Source: Starkeya sp. ORNL1 (GTDB lineage Bacteria; Pseudomonadota; Alphaproteobacteria; Rhizobiales; Xanthobacteraceae). From it: 64,000 bases of DNA. Shown here piece after piece: positions 18,278 to 27,807 of this stretch. The stretch covers positions 372,001-436,000 of the forward strand of contig NZ_CP048834.1 in NCBI RefSeq assembly GCF_012971745.1, given 5' to 3'. Made by a program: the position numbers and the translations under genes. The notes under the pieces are model-generated. The model did no database searches. It was not told where the DNA came from and saw nothing but the letters and a program-made list of their open reading frames with translations. Positions within the stretch are counted from its first letter, which is position 1. Each line of letters starts with the position of its first letter.

Positions 18278-18390
18278 CTGCCGCGCGATTACTTCAACGC
18301 GTCACCGCTGACCAGGTTGGATGTAGTATCTTGAAGCGACGGAAGCTCTTGCGTGTTGGGCGCAATGGGCGCGTCGGGGGAGGCTTGTTG

Positions 18391-18831
18391 ATGCGGTATG
18401 CGTGCAGAATGCTCGTGGTCGCGGCTCTTCTTATGCCAGTTGCGGCCGCGGCGGATGATGGTGCCGAAACGTCGGCACTCGCGCGCCAGGTGGTGAGCCT
18501 CTCGGTTGCGCCCGGCATCGACGGGCGCATCGAACGGATGATCGGCGATGCCGTTGCGAAGCAGCCGGCCGACAAGCAGGCAGAGGTGCGAACCAGCCTC
18601 TCCACCGCGGCGACGGGGATCCGCGAGGACCTCCTCAAGGTCTTCGCGGGATACTATGCAGGATCCTTTTCGAGCGCCGAGTTGAAGGAACTTCTCGCCT
18701 TCTATCAAGGCCCGCTCGGACAGAAGGCGCTGCGCGTCGAGGAGCAGAAGCCGGCGGCGGTGAACGCCCAGATCGAGCAGCAGATCATGAAACTGGTGAC
18801 CCTGCTGAACGCTATTCGACCCGCCCCATGA
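18391..18831 (+). CDS. secreted DUF2059 protein
   Basis: A 146-residue exported protein. The signal peptide runs from MRYACRML to about VAAAA. The mature part is helical, with the DUF2059 pattern (VFAGYYAGSFSSAELKELLA, then FYQGPLGQK). The function of the family is unknown. ATG 18391 is preceded by GGGGGAGG. Its stop overlaps the following gamma-glutamyltransferase start (ATGA, 18828-18831), which implies co-translation. Confidence 0.85.
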   Translation: MRYACRMLVVAALLMPVAAAADDGAETSALARQVVSLSVAPGIDGRIERMIGDAVAKQPADKQAEVRTSLSTAATGIREDLLKVFAGYYAGSFSSAELKELLAFYQGPLGQKALRVEEQKPAAVNAQIEQQIMKLVTLLNAIRPAP

Positions 18832-20447
18832 AGCCCTTCAACGCGGGCCGCGCACCGGTCTATGCCCGTCACGGGCTCGCCTGTTCGAGCCAACCCCTCG
18901 CCGCGGCGGTCGGGCGGGATATTCTGCGTGCCGGCGGCAATGCCGTGGACGCAGCCGTGGCGATGGCGGCAATGGTAAACCTTACCGAGCCGATGATGAA
19001 CGGGCTCGGCGGGGACTGCTTCGCACTGGTGCGCTTCGACGGCGAGATCTTCGCCCTTAACGGCAGCGGGCGATCCGGGTCGCGCTGCACGGCGGAGGCC
19101 ATCCGGGCGCAAGGCCACAGCAGGATGCCGAAGGCCGGCGCTGCGACCGTGACCGTACCGGGTGCCCTCGACGGCTATCTGGCGCTCCACGAGCGTTTCG
19201 GCTCCATGGACCTTGCCGACCTCGTCGCCCCTGCCGTCGACTATGCGGAGGAGGGCTATCCCGTTGGGCTGAAAATCGCCCAAGTCTGGCACTGGGGCGC
19301 GTCCAAGCTCCAGCATTTCAACACGATGCCCGAAGCCTATCTGCCCGGCGGCCGCCCGCCGATCGCCGGCGACATATTCCAGCAGGCGGACCTCGCCGCC
19401 ACGTGGCGGCGCATCGGCCGCCACGGACGGGCAGCCTTCTATGGCGGGCCGGTAAGGGACGCGATCCTGGATATCGTCAATTCACGCGGCGGCTTTCTCG
19501 AGGCTGTCGATTTCGACACCGTTCAGGCCGAGTGGGTCGAGCCCATTCGCGCCAAGTACCGTGATCACACGGTGCTTGAACTGCCGCCCAACGGCCAGGG
19601 CATCGTCGTGCTGGAAGCCCTGCGCATCCTTGAGGACCATGACCTCAAGGCGTCGTTTGCGAGCGACGAGGCGGTGGCCTCGCACCTTATCCTGGAAGCG
19701 CTGAAGATCGCCTTCGCGGATGCCGAGCGCCATGTGGCCGACCCACGTTTTCGCCAGGCGCCGGTCGAGCGGATGCTGTCGGACGACTACATCGCCACCC
19801 GCCGCTCGCTCATCGATCCCGCGCGCGCCCTCGACAATCCGTGCGCCGGGCGGGTCTATGGCGACACGACTTACCTCACCGTGATGGACAAGGATCGCAA
19901 TGCGGTCTCGCTCATCACCAGCATTTCCGACGTGTTCGGCTCCGGCCTGATCGTGCCCGGTGCCGGCATCGTGCTGCACAATCGCGGTGCCGACTTCGAA
20001 CTGGAGGACGATCACCCGAACGTTGCCGCGCCCGGCAAGCGCGTGCGCCACACCATCCTGCCCGCCATGCTGCTGGACCCCGCTGGTGAATTCACGATGA
20101 CCTTCGGCTGCATGGGCGCCAACATGCAGCCGCAGGGGCAGGTGCAGATCCTGGTCAATCTGCTGGATCGGGGCATGAACCTCCAGGAAGCGCTGGACGC
20201 ACCCCGCGTGCGCGTTCTCGATGGCCGGCGCATCTCGGCGGAGGCACACGCAGATCCGAGGGTCGCCCACAAGCTCGCGGCCATGGGCCATCAGGTTTCG
20301 GTGGGAGACGAGATTCCACAGGATTGGGAGGCGCCGCACGACTTCATGCGGTCCTTCGAGGGCAGCGCGCAAGCCATCGCGATTTCCGGATCCGCGCTTT
20401 GCGGAGCTTCCGATCCACGCCTGGACGGCATCGCCGTCGGCTATTGA
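18828..20447 (+). CDS. gamma-glutamyltransferase family protein
   Basis: A 539-residue N-terminal-nucleophile hydrolase of the gamma-glutamyltranspeptidase family. The self-processing site is GDTTYLTVMD; T347 would be the nucleophile after cleavage. Classical enzymes read TTH at this point, here TTY, which is seen in GGT-like proteins of less certain substrate. The substrate segments FGSGLIVPGAGIVLHNRG and the later GGT motifs are present. No signal peptide is visible, so it is probably cytoplasmic, unlike periplasmic Ggt. Possible roles are glutathione or gamma-glutamyl-compound breakdown or a cephalosporin-acylase-like reaction. Confidence 0.88.
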   Translation: MKPFNAGRAPVYARHGLACSSQPLAAAVGRDILRAGGNAVDAAVAMAAMVNLTEPMMNGLGGDCFALVRFDGEIFALNGSGRSGSRCTAEAIRAQGHSRMPKAGAATVTVPGALDGYLALHERFGSMDLADLVAPAVDYAEEGYPVGLKIAQVWHWGASKLQHFNTMPEAYLPGGRPPIAGDIFQQADLAATWRRIGRHGRAAFYGGPVRDAILDIVNSRGGFLEAVDFDTVQAEWVEPIRAKYRDHTVLELPPNGQGIVVLEALRILEDHDLKASFASDEAVASHLILEALKIAFADAERHVADPRFRQAPVERMLSDDYIATRRSLIDPARALDNPCAGRVYGDTTYLTVMDKDRNAVSLITSISDVFGSGLIVPGAGIVLHNRGADFELEDDHPNVAAPGKRVRHTILPAMLLDPAGEFTMTFGCMGANMQPQGQVQILVNLLDRGMNLQEALDAPRVRVLDGRRISAEAHADPRVAHKLAAMGHQVSVGDEIPQDWEAPHDFMRSFEGSAQAIAISGSALCGASDPRLDGIAVGY

Positions 20448-20535
20448 ACGCAACGCCTCGAGGTTGCGCCCACGGCTTCAACAAGGCCGATCAACCCGGC
20501 GATGTCCACGCCCAACTCATCCGGCGTTGTCGCGC

Positions 20536-20814
20536 CTACTGGCTCATGATCTGGGGCACGCCGCACTTTCCCGGCGTGCAATCCGGCAGCTTGATATTTG
20601 CCGCCGCCCCTTCCGGCGGTGGGCCGGGCGGCGGCACCAACTCCCCAGTCACAGGCGAAGGAGCGTCCTGGCCCAGGTTAGGGGCGATCTGCTGCGACGG
20701 CGGACTGTTCGTGCCTCCCGGCGTGCCGTCCGCATTCTGAGCAAGTGCCGGGGCGCCCACGGTTGGCATCCCCAAGAGTGCGGCCAGAAGGAAAGACGCC
20801 AAGATCTTTTTCAT
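20536..20814 (-). CDS. small secreted Pro-rich protein, unknown
   Basis: A 92-residue precursor. ATG 20814 has GAGGA 5 nt upstream and starts a signal peptide ending PALAQ. The mature ~66 residues are Pro/Gly-rich with two C-terminal cysteines (DCTPGKCG) that could form a disulfide. No family is recognised. It is convergent with the GGT gene. Confidence 0.6.
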   Translation of the reverse strand: MKKILASFLLAALLGMPTVGAPALAQNADGTPGGTNSPPSQQIAPNLGQDAPSPVTGELVPPPGPPPEGAAANIKLPDCTPGKCGVPQIMSQ

Positions 20815-21006
20815 AGGGTCCTCGCTGTCAGCTCTCGTGCGAGCGAAATGGTACCAGCAGAACGGTCCACGAAAAAGCCCGGCTCTCATACGCGGCCGCT
20901 GCGCTTGCATACCGAGGCGTCGCCGGCCGCTTTAGTGGCGGCCGCCGAGGATACTAGCTTCTGAAGGCTTGCTGGAAGCACTTCGGCGATCCGCGATGCC
21001 GAGAAG

Positions 21007-21468
21007 TCAGGCCGCGTTGCTGGCTCGTTCCGGCGGGGCCACCCGGAAGCCGACCTGGAGCCGGTTCCAGACATTGATGGCGCCGATGGCGAGCGTCAGG
21101 TTCACCTGTTCCGACTCGGTGAATACAACCTTCACCAATTCGTAGTCGGCATCCGGGGCGTGGGTGTCGGCGAGCCGGGTCAGCGCCTCGGTCCAGGCGA
21201 GCGCCGCCCGCTCGCGCGGGGTGTAGAGTGAGGATTCCCGCCAGCCATTGAGCATATAGATGCGCATCTCGCTTTCACCCTGCTTGCGCAGGTCGGTAGC
21301 GTGCAGATGGATACAGAAGGCACAGCCGTTGATCTGCGAGGCGCGCATCTTCACCAGTTCGATCAGGCGTTGCTCGAGGCCGCTGGCGCCGAGCGCGGCT
21401 TCCAGCGACATCAACGCCTTGATGGCGGCAGGGGCGGCTTTGAAGGGTTCGTTCAGGCGCGGGGTCAT
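21007..21468 (-). CDS. AhpD/carboxymuconolactone-decarboxylase family protein
   Basis: A 153-residue AhpD-like protein with the thiol-disulfide site CAFCIHLH (C49, C52, H56). The family includes alkyl hydroperoxidases and is often fed by peroxides. The motifs MRASQINGCAFC and ERAALAWTEALT are typical. ATG 21468 has GGAG 6 nt upstream. It lies 68 bp after a secreted cupin on the same strand, a pairing that suggests a redox or detoxification role. No AhpC is next to it. Confidence 0.88.
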   Translation of the reverse strand: MTPRLNEPFKAAPAAIKALMSLEAALGASGLEQRLIELVKMRASQINGCAFCIHLHATDLRKQGESEMRIYMLNGWRESSLYTPRERAALAWTEALTRLADTHAPDADYELVKVVFTESEQVNLTLAIGAINVWNRLQVGFRVAPPERASNAA

Positions 21469-21536
21469 AATCGTCTCCGTGGGAGGAAAGCCAAACGCGG
21501 TACCGCGTGTGGTTCGTGGTCCTGCGCTCGGCAGCG

Positions 21537-21944
21537 TCACTTGTGGTACGGCAAGACGATTTCCCGCTCGCCGCTGTCCACGACGAACACGGCGAGAAGC
21601 TTGGCCTTTTCGGTGGTGCTCGCATTGGCGCTCACCCCGTGCCGGTCCCCAGGCAGTTCGGAGAAGCTCTCGCCGGCGCGATAAGTGCGTTCCGGCCCGT
21701 CATTCACCTGGCTTCGGATCGCCCCTTCGAGCACGGTGGCATAGATGAAGGCCGAGGTTGGATGCGTGTGAGCCGCCGACGAGCCTCCCGGTCCATACTC
21801 CACCAGCACGCCCTTGATGCTCTTGCCGGGAACGTTCGGGAGCGCGTGCTCGTAGACAAGGGTTACCTTGGCATTGCCGTCATCAGCTCGGGCGGTGGTC
21901 GCACCGAAAAGCGCAAACGCCAGCGCGCAGAGAAGTAATTTCAT
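21537..21944 (-). CDS. secreted single-domain cupin (copy 1)
   Basis: A 135-residue periplasmic protein: signal peptide to about TTARA, then a cupin barrel with the metal-site pattern AAHTHPTSAFIYATVLEG and the second motif GDRHGVS. The substrate is unknown. It is closely related to the cupin at 30534-30986 (shared LPNVPGKS and TYRAGESFSE). It is probably transcribed with the AhpD-like gene. The gap of about 300 bp up to the kinase gene at 22243 shows no gene. Confidence 0.85.
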   Translation of the reverse strand: MKLLLCALAFALFGATTARADDGNAKVTLVYEHALPNVPGKSIKGVLVEYGPGGSSAAHTHPTSAFIYATVLEGAIRSQVNDGPERTYRAGESFSELPGDRHGVSANASTTEKAKLLAVFVVDSGEREIVLPYHK

Positions 21945-22242
21945 CGATTATCTCCCTGAAAAAAGGAAACGTCAGACGCTAGCTCTAACTTTAAGTTGCG
22001 CGCGCCACGAATTCGGTATTCATGAGCTATCGCGTTGTTTGCATCGCAGCTTCATTGCATACGAAGCATTGCATGGCGTGCTGAGATGGCGCCATTGTGC
22101 TGGTGACGCGGGCGCTTACGGAGTTGGTCTAGGCTTCTGTGCTTGAGGTCTAGGATGGGGGGACAAAACCTCCCCAAAAGTCTGATCCTAACTGACGCTG
22201 CCAACAGCGCCGGCCGATGCCGCCAAGTGAGGCGAGGGGATT

Positions 22243-24321
22243 TTACGCCGCTTCTGGTAACGCGGCGGGAAGCGCGAACTCGAACTGCGCTCCGCCATCA
22301 GGATGGTTCGAGGCTACGATGCTGCCGCCATGCGACGTGACGATTGATTTGCAGATGGTCAAGCCAATGCCCATCCCGGCACTCTTTGTACTGAAGAAAC
22401 TATCGAAGATCCGATCCAGGTCTTCATCGGCAATCCCCGGCCCACTATCGTGAATCGCGAAGGACACCGAACCGGCGCCATCGTCGCGCGTCACAATGTC
22501 CAGTTTTCGGACGGCGCGATCGCCGTTTGAAATCGCCTGGATACTATTGACGAGCAGATTGACGATTACCTGCTGCAATTGCACGCGATCGGCAACGATC
22601 GGGGAAAGCCCTGCGTCGGGCTTGAGCGAGAGTTCGATCGACCTGGCCTCGAGGTCATGGCGAACGAACAACAATGCCTCCTCGACAACTTCGTTGAGGT
22701 GGAGTGTCGTCCGTTCCGGTGCGTCTCGTACCGCCATGGCTCGCAGGCGATGGATGATTTCGCTTGCGCGACGAGCGCTCGCGACGATCCGCGCGGTGAG
22801 CTGCTCGACCTTTGCCAGATTGGGGATGTCCCGCGTTAGCCAGCGGAGACTTGTTTCACCATTCGTCACGATGGCGGAAAGCGGCTGATTGACCTCATGG
22901 GCGATCGAAGTCGCGAGCTCCCCGAGTGTCGATATACGAGCAGCATGGGCAAAGTCTGCTTCCAGCTGGCGAAGGCGCCTCTCCGTGCGCAACGTCTCTG
23001 TGACGTCCTCCAAGGCAATCAGCGTTCTATCGAGCATCTCCGGCGGCGCCGGGAAGGTCGCTGACAACTGAACGTCGAGCGTCTCCCCGCCCAGAGTCCT
23101 GACTTTCAAGATCTCTGCAAAATTTCGCTTTCCTTCAAAGCGAGCGACCATCACCCGTCGGGCCATGTCCGGAGAAGCTGCGAACAAGAAGCTGATCGGT
23201 CTTATGAGGTCTGCCGGCGCGGCTCCGCCAAGGAGCGTCACTGCCTTTTGATTCACTTCGGTAATGCGAACCACATTGTTGGCGAAATCGACCAATTCAG
23301 GGTGCGTATCGATATAGGCGTTAAGATCACGAACCCCACTATCCTTCAACTCGGCGAGCACGAGCCCGATTCGGCTTGCGTCCACTTGCAGCAGGGCTGT
23401 GGGCAGGTGATGTATGAGATTGCGATATCGCTGTTCGCTGGCTCGGAGATACCAGAACGAGCGATCATCGTCGGCCTCGCCATTTACGGCAACAAAGACT
23501 GTGTGTGAACGCTCCAACGCCTTGCCGCGCCATACGGTGACGATCGGGTCGCGCAGGATGCCATCCGAAGCAGGTCTGCGCGTGCGGGGCATGTCGCCCA
23601 GGCGATCTGTGGCCACGTCGGCGATAAGTTCGGCCAGGACGCCGCGGCTTTCGGGGGGCCAGAATGTGCGAACTGCCTGGCCAATCATTCGCGCCCGGCC
23701 TGCATAGGCGCCGACGAGATGCGCCGCGCGTTCATTGACGTCGACAATGCGGGTATGAGCCAGGAGCTGGTCGGTCCAATCCGGCTGCTCCAAGCGTTCA
23801 GACATTGCCTGTCTCGGAGTGAGTGAAATCGCCTCCAGGAGAGAGCGGGCACCCGATGTGTCGAGCTCCCAACTGGCGGCGGCAAGACGATGTGGGGCGG
23901 GATCTTGCAAGGTGCCCGCGCCGGTGCCGTCACTTGCACCATACTCGACTACGTCTCGCGGCTGGCCTTCAGGATTGCACCTTACGATCTGCCTGACCGC
24001 AACGGTGATGTGGCCTCCCCACGAGGTGCGCCGGCGGATCACTCCCTGCCATCGGCCTTCCTGGAGCAGCGAGCGCCAATCCTTGCTGTGAAACGCTTCG
24101 TTCGAATAGAGATCCTCGATGTTGCGACCGACCGCGCCAATGGCCGTCCAGCCATAGAGGCGCTCTGACGCGGGATTCCAGTACCGGATCTTTCCCGCAA
24201 GATCGAACACGATGATGCTTTCGGATGCGTGGTCCGCAAGCTCCGGATCAGACGAGCCGGGAGCAGCGTCGCCCCGAGTATGGGAAAGGTGCCTCGCAGC
24301 ACTCTCAACCATTGGGTTGCC
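22243..24321 (-). CDS. PAS-domain sensor histidine kinase (cluster 1)
   Basis: A soluble kinase of about 692 residues. Three PAS-like regions (about 26-135, 155-285 and 297-445) precede a HisKA domain with the H-box SIAHEVNQPLSAI (His475) and a HATPase domain (N-box VNLLVNSIQAI, DSGPGIADED, GMGIGL). No membrane segment is seen, so the signal is probably cytosolic, for example redox or a small ligand. The start is uncertain between 24321 and 24312; both overlap the end of the upstream receiver gene, so the genes are coupled. It is the last gene of a run of regulators. Confidence 0.85.
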   Translation of the reverse strand, partial: GNPMVESAARHLSHTRGDAAPGSSDPELADHASESIIVFDLAGKIRYWNPASERLYGWTAIGAVGRNIEDLYSNEAFHSKDWRSLLQEGRWQGVIRRRTSWGGHITVAVRQIVRCNPEGQPRDVVEYGASDGTGAGTLQDPAPHRLAAASWELDTSGARSLLEAISLTPRQAMSERLEQPDWTDQLLAHTRIVDVNERAAHLVGAYAGRARMIGQAVRTFWPPESRGVLAELIADVATDRLGDMPRTRRPASDGILRDPIVTVWRGKALERSHTVFVAVNGEADDDRSFWYLRASEQRYRNLIHHLPTALLQVDASRIGLVLAELKDSGVRDLNAYIDTHPELVDFANNVVRITEVNQKAVTLLGGAAPADLIRPISFLFAASPDMARRVMVARFEGKRNFAEILKVRTLGGETLDVQLSATFPAPPEMLDRTLIALEDVTETLRTERRLRQLEADFAHAARISTLGELATSIAHEVNQPLSAIVTNGETSLRWLTRDIPNLAKVEQLTARIVASARRASEIIHRLRAMAVRDAPERTTLHLNEVVEEALLFVRHDLEARSIELSLKPDAGLSPIVADRVQLQQVIVNLLVNSIQAISNGDRAVRKLDIVTRDDGAGSVSFAIHDSGPGIADEDLDRIFDSFFSTKSAGMGIGLTICKSIVTSHGGSIVASNHPDGGAQFEFALPAALPEAA

Positions 24322-24790
24322 CATCTCCGTCGAACCGGCCGCCCCCTTCGCCCAACGCGGATTCAAGGCTGTGAAGGAGGATCTCGTCCGCCAATGGCTT
24401 CGTCAGATATGCGCGTGCGCCACAGTCCATGGCGCGTTCGCGGACTGCTGGATCGGTGTAAGACGTGACGACGATCACCGGCATGGTCGAGCCCGCCGAC
24501 CTGAGGCGCCGGAGCAGCTCCAGTCCACCGATACCAGGCATACGGATATCGGTGATGAGGCAATCAAAGCTCCCCGAGCCGTGAGCCGAAAGAAACGATT
24601 CGGCCCGGTCGAAGGCGCGACAGGTGAAGCCGAACACCTGAAGGAGCTCCGACAGGGCCTCTCGCATGGCATCGTCGTCATCCACGATCGCGATGGTAAG
24701 CGGATCGAACAAGGGCGCAGCCTTTGCTATTTCGGCCCGATCGGGCCGTCGCACCAAGGTCTCGCTTAAATGCCCCAGCATTTGAACCAT
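24305..24790 (-). CDS. receiver-only response regulator (cluster 1)
   Basis: About 161 residues with one CheY-like receiver and no output domain. Acidic pocket IVDDDD, phospho-acceptor Asp in CLITDIRMPG, and the conserved Lys in YLTKPLAD are intact. Such proteins act as phosphate shuttles or sinks beside FixJ-type regulators. The start is poorly fixed: 24790 is given, but an in-frame GTG at 24844 would overlap the upstream gene. The end overlaps the kinase start. Confidence 0.8.
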   Translation of the reverse strand: MVQMLGHLSETLVRRPDRAEIAKAAPLFDPLTIAIVDDDDAMREALSELLQVFGFTCRAFDRAESFLSAHGSGSFDCLITDIRMPGIGGLELLRRLRSAGSTMPVIVVTSYTDPAVRERAMDCGARAYLTKPLADEILLHSLESALGEGGGRFDGDGQPNG

Positions 24791-24798
24791 ACCAACGT

Positions 24799-25518
24799 CT
24801 AGGCTAGTTCCTTGTCCCGGACTTCCCCCGGCAAGGATTCCCACGCTCGTATGAGCTCGCCGATTGAAGCTGCCTGCATCTTGCGCATGACATTGCCGCG
24901 GTGGAGCTTGACGGTGACCTCGGTAATGCCGAGGTCGTGGGCGATCTGTTTGTTCAGCCGACCAAGCGCAACCTCCCGCATTACTTGCTGCTCACGCCGT
25001 GTGAGTGTTGCGAACTGCGTAATATTGCGCCGGGCGGTCCGGGTTTCGGCTTGCCGTGCGACATCCAGTTCGATCGCCATCACCACGGCATCAAGGACGG
25101 TTTGCTCTCGGAATGGTTTGGTCAAGAAGTCGACCGCCCCAGCCTTCATTGCTTGGACCGTCATGGGAATGTCGCCGTAGCCGGTGAGGAAGATGATCGG
25201 CTTTGCATTCCCTCTCAAGGCGAGTTGCTGCTGGACATCTAGCCCGCTGGTGCCGGGCATGCGCACGTCGAGCAACAGGCACCCGGGTCGCTCCGGCAGC
25301 CTGGCTTCCAAAAACTCACGGGATGAGGCGAAACAACTCGTCTCGATATCGACCGACAGCATCAGTTCCTGAAGCGAAGTCCGTACTTCCTCGTCATCGT
25401 CAACGATGAGCACGACTGGCCTGTTCGCCTCCGCACGGGACGCAGGCATGAATCTATCTCCGAGGTCGGCCAGGCGGGAAGACGATCCGATCGCCTGTCG
25501 CCGTTCCAGTCCTTCCAT
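24799..25518 (-). CDS. FixJ/NarL-type response regulator (cluster 1)
   Basis: A 239-residue two-domain regulator. The receiver has IVDDDEEV, LLLDVRMPGTSG and FLTKPFRE; the C-terminal LuxR/FixJ helix-turn-helix has LTRREQQVM, LGRLNKQIA and LGITEVTVKLH. ATG 25518 has GGGAG 7 nt upstream. It is closely similar to the regulator at 33662-34354 (shared IPMTVQAMKAGA). It precedes the receiver-only gene and kinase on the same strand, and 151 bp upstream is the Rrf2 gene. Confidence 0.88.
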   Translation of the reverse strand: MEGLERRQAIGSSSRLADLGDRFMPASRAEANRPVVLIVDDDEEVRTSLQELMLSVDIETSCFASSREFLEARLPERPGCLLLDVRMPGTSGLDVQQQLALRGNAKPIIFLTGYGDIPMTVQAMKAGAVDFLTKPFREQTVLDAVVMAIELDVARQAETRTARRNITQFATLTRREQQVMREVALGRLNKQIAHDLGITEVTVKLHRGNVMRKMQAASIGELIRAWESLPGEVRDKELA

Positions 25519-25669
25519 GTTCCAGCTCCCTTGAACCCGCGTTGCGCCCGTTGCCGCCATGCATGGCGATGACAACTCGCTTCGCTTTGCATCTTTCATC
25601 TGCCCGGCTGCGATACTCGTCTCGGCGCAGCCGGGCTTTGATGTTGCAACACACAAAGCCCCCCGCGAT

Positions 25670-26203
25670 TCAGGAGGAAATCCCGGCTTTCGTTCTGCCG
25701 GTACGCGCGACGACCCTGGACTCGAGCCAATTGCGCGCCTCATCAGAAAAATCAGCGGGCGCCTTGCGATCCACCGCCCGTGAAATGCTGGCCAATGACT
25801 GGCTCGCGAGGGCTTCCCGCATCGCTTTCTCAGCCCGCAACATCACCGCATGTATTGAACAGACGCCCGCGGTCGCCCAAGCCGGGGGGCTATCCCCGAA
25901 GACCGCACATCGCCCACGGATGTCGAGACAGTCGAAAAGCGGTTTGCGTCCTTCGATCGCATCGACGATCTCAAGTACGCTGATCTCCTCGGGGGCCTTG
26001 GCGAGGACATATCCTCCACGCACTCCCTCCGACGCCTTTACAATCCCTGCCTTTTCAAGCTTGGGAAATATCTTGGCGATGAAGCTCGGGGAGAGCCCCT
26101 GAAACTCCGCCAGGTCACGGCTGCTCACCGGGGCCGCATCGAATGCGGCCAGCCATAACAGGCTGTGGATGCCATACTCTACGCTTGCGGTGATATGCGC
26201 CAT
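25670..26203 (-). CDS. Rrf2-family transcriptional regulator
   Basis: A 177-residue Rrf2 regulator. The N-terminal winged helix (SVEYGIHSLLWLA, SPSFIAKIFPKLEKAG, GVRGGYVLAK) is complete. The C-terminal part has three cysteines, C-x5-C and a later GVCSIH, the spacing often used to bind an iron-sulfur cluster. It may thus sense iron, redox state or nitric oxide. It lies between the MBL hydrolase and the cluster 1 regulators on one strand; 180 bp on its 5' side are gene-free. Confidence 0.88.
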   Translation of the reverse strand: MAHITASVEYGIHSLLWLAAFDAAPVSSRDLAEFQGLSPSFIAKIFPKLEKAGIVKASEGVRGGYVLAKAPEEISVLEIVDAIEGRKPLFDCLDIRGRCAVFGDSPPAWATAGVCSIHAVMLRAEKAMREALASQSLASISRAVDRKAPADFSDEARNWLESRVVARTGRTKAGISS

Positions 26204-26383
26204 AACTCAGACAATATCAGTCCGCGTTTTGGCACGCAAGCGAAACCCGGACCAGAACGGTCCGGGTTTCATGGCTGCCAATTATTGCCGATTTTGGCCC
26301 GGGCGCATGGTTATCCACGTAGCGTGGGGCAGGGGACGTCGCTTACGAGTACGCACCCTGGCTCAACCTGACGCGACGAGCGG

Positions 26384-27301
26384 TCAGTAGTCCCAGAAGG
26401 CCGGCACCCAACGGAAGGCGTCGCCGTCGACTGCCACCCGGCCGACGGATGGGAACGGCAGGTGAGTGGCCACCAGTTGTTCGCCGCTCGCCGCCAACTC
26501 CGTCAAGAGCCGCACCCGAACGCGGGCTGCCTCCTCAGGGTCGTGTTCGAAACCATTGTACCAGTCGGGGTGCTCGAATCCGACGGCGAACACGGCGTCG
26601 CCGGCGAACGTCAGCCGGTCGCCCCCGGATGCCAGGCGGACGATGCTGTGCCCGGGGGTGTGGCCGCCGGTGCGACAGACGACCACTCCCGGTGCCACCT
26701 CATGCTCCTCGTCGAACAGCCGCAAATGGCTGCGATACTCCTTCGCGAACTGCTTGGCGGCGGACCGAAGCGCGTCCGGGAAGCCCGGCGGCATGTTGAC
26801 GTGGGTGAAGTCGGGCGATTCCCAGAACTTGACCTCGGCGGCCGCCACGTGGATCCGCAGGTCCGGACGCAGCCGGTCCTTGACCCCGTCGACGAGGAGC
26901 CCGCCGATGTGGTCCATGTGCATGTGGGTAAGCACCAGGTCGGTCACGGACGCCAGATCGATTCCGGCGGCCGCCAGTCGCCTCACCAGCTGCCCGGCCC
27001 GTGGCAGGTTCAAGTTCGGGTCCAGCCCGAGACCGGCGTCGACAAGTATGGTCTGATCGCCGCTGCGCACCAGGACCACGTTCAGCGACCAATCGAAAGC
27101 GTCCGGCGGCAGGAACATGTCTTTCAGCCAGGCCGCCCGCACATCGGCGGTCGCGTTGTGTCCCAACATCTTGGTTGGGAGCGGCAGTACACCATCGCTG
27201 ATCACCAGCACGTCAATCTCGCCGACGCGCACCGCGTAGCGCGACGGAACCAACTCCTCGGGTCCCGTTGCATCGGTATGAGAGGTAATGTCCAGGCTCA
27301 T
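26384..27301 (-). CDS. MBL-fold metallohydrolase
   Basis: A 305-residue hydrolase with the zinc motif LTHMHMDHIGG, the downstream ligands GGHTPGHS and AGDAVF, and a late THLPFPS. The overall type resembles lactonases and parathion-hydrolase-like enzymes; the substrate is unknown. There is no signal peptide. ATG 27301 is supported by AGGAGG 5 nt upstream. Its neighbours are an Rrf2 regulator downstream and a divergent MscS channel. Confidence 0.86.
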   Translation of the reverse strand: MSLDITSHTDATGPEELVPSRYAVRVGEIDVLVISDGVLPLPTKMLGHNATADVRAAWLKDMFLPPDAFDWSLNVVLVRSGDQTILVDAGLGLDPNLNLPRAGQLVRRLAAAGIDLASVTDLVLTHMHMDHIGGLLVDGVKDRLRPDLRIHVAAAEVKFWESPDFTHVNMPPGFPDALRSAAKQFAKEYRSHLRLFDEEHEVAPGVVVCRTGGHTPGHSIVRLASGGDRLTFAGDAVFAVGFEHPDWYNGFEHDPEEAARVRVRLLTELAASGEQLVATHLPFPSVGRVAVDGDAFRWVPAFWDY

Positions 27302-27344
27302 GTTTGCCTCCTGCTGACCGCCGCTCGGCACGGCATCGACGACG

Positions 27345-27554
27345 CTAGTTTGAGGCGTGTTTGGGGTCGATTGGGTCGAGGGAGAGGGCGAGCCAGACCA
27401 CGGTATAGGTTCTGTCGTTCAGGTTGCGGGGTGTCGAATAGCCGACGAACTTGTCATGACCCAGCTCGCCGCCAAACCGCATTGGCGAGAGACGCAAAGC
27501 TTTCTGGTTCTTCCACCCGCTTCGGCGGTCGGGCCGCCCTGCGCGGTGGATCAT
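27345..27554 (-). pseudogene. possible remnant of a serine-hydrolase C-terminus
   Basis: A 69-codon frame whose end (FGGELGHDKFVGYSTP, then TYTVVWLALS) loosely recalls the C-terminal HGG strand region of beta-lactamase-family serine hydrolases. No catalytic part is found upstream. The whole 27302-27807 gap otherwise holds no convincing gene; its right end must carry the MscS promoter. Confidence 0.22.
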
Positions 27555-27807
27555 CCAAGAGCTGCGGCACCTTGGGCTTGATCCCTCGCAGAGCGGGACA
27601 AATCCCCGCTGCTGTCGCGACGAGCCACGATCGAAGAGGACAGTACTACTCCTGCGGCAGTACTCCGGCTACACCTTCGGATAGAACCTCAAGCTCGAAC
27701 CACGACTTGCGGATATATTGTTTGTCGAGGCCGGACGGAGAGGATTCACCCTCCACGAGATCGTGCAAATTGCGTCTCGCCCGTCAAGATGATCAGAGCC
27801 GTCCAGG

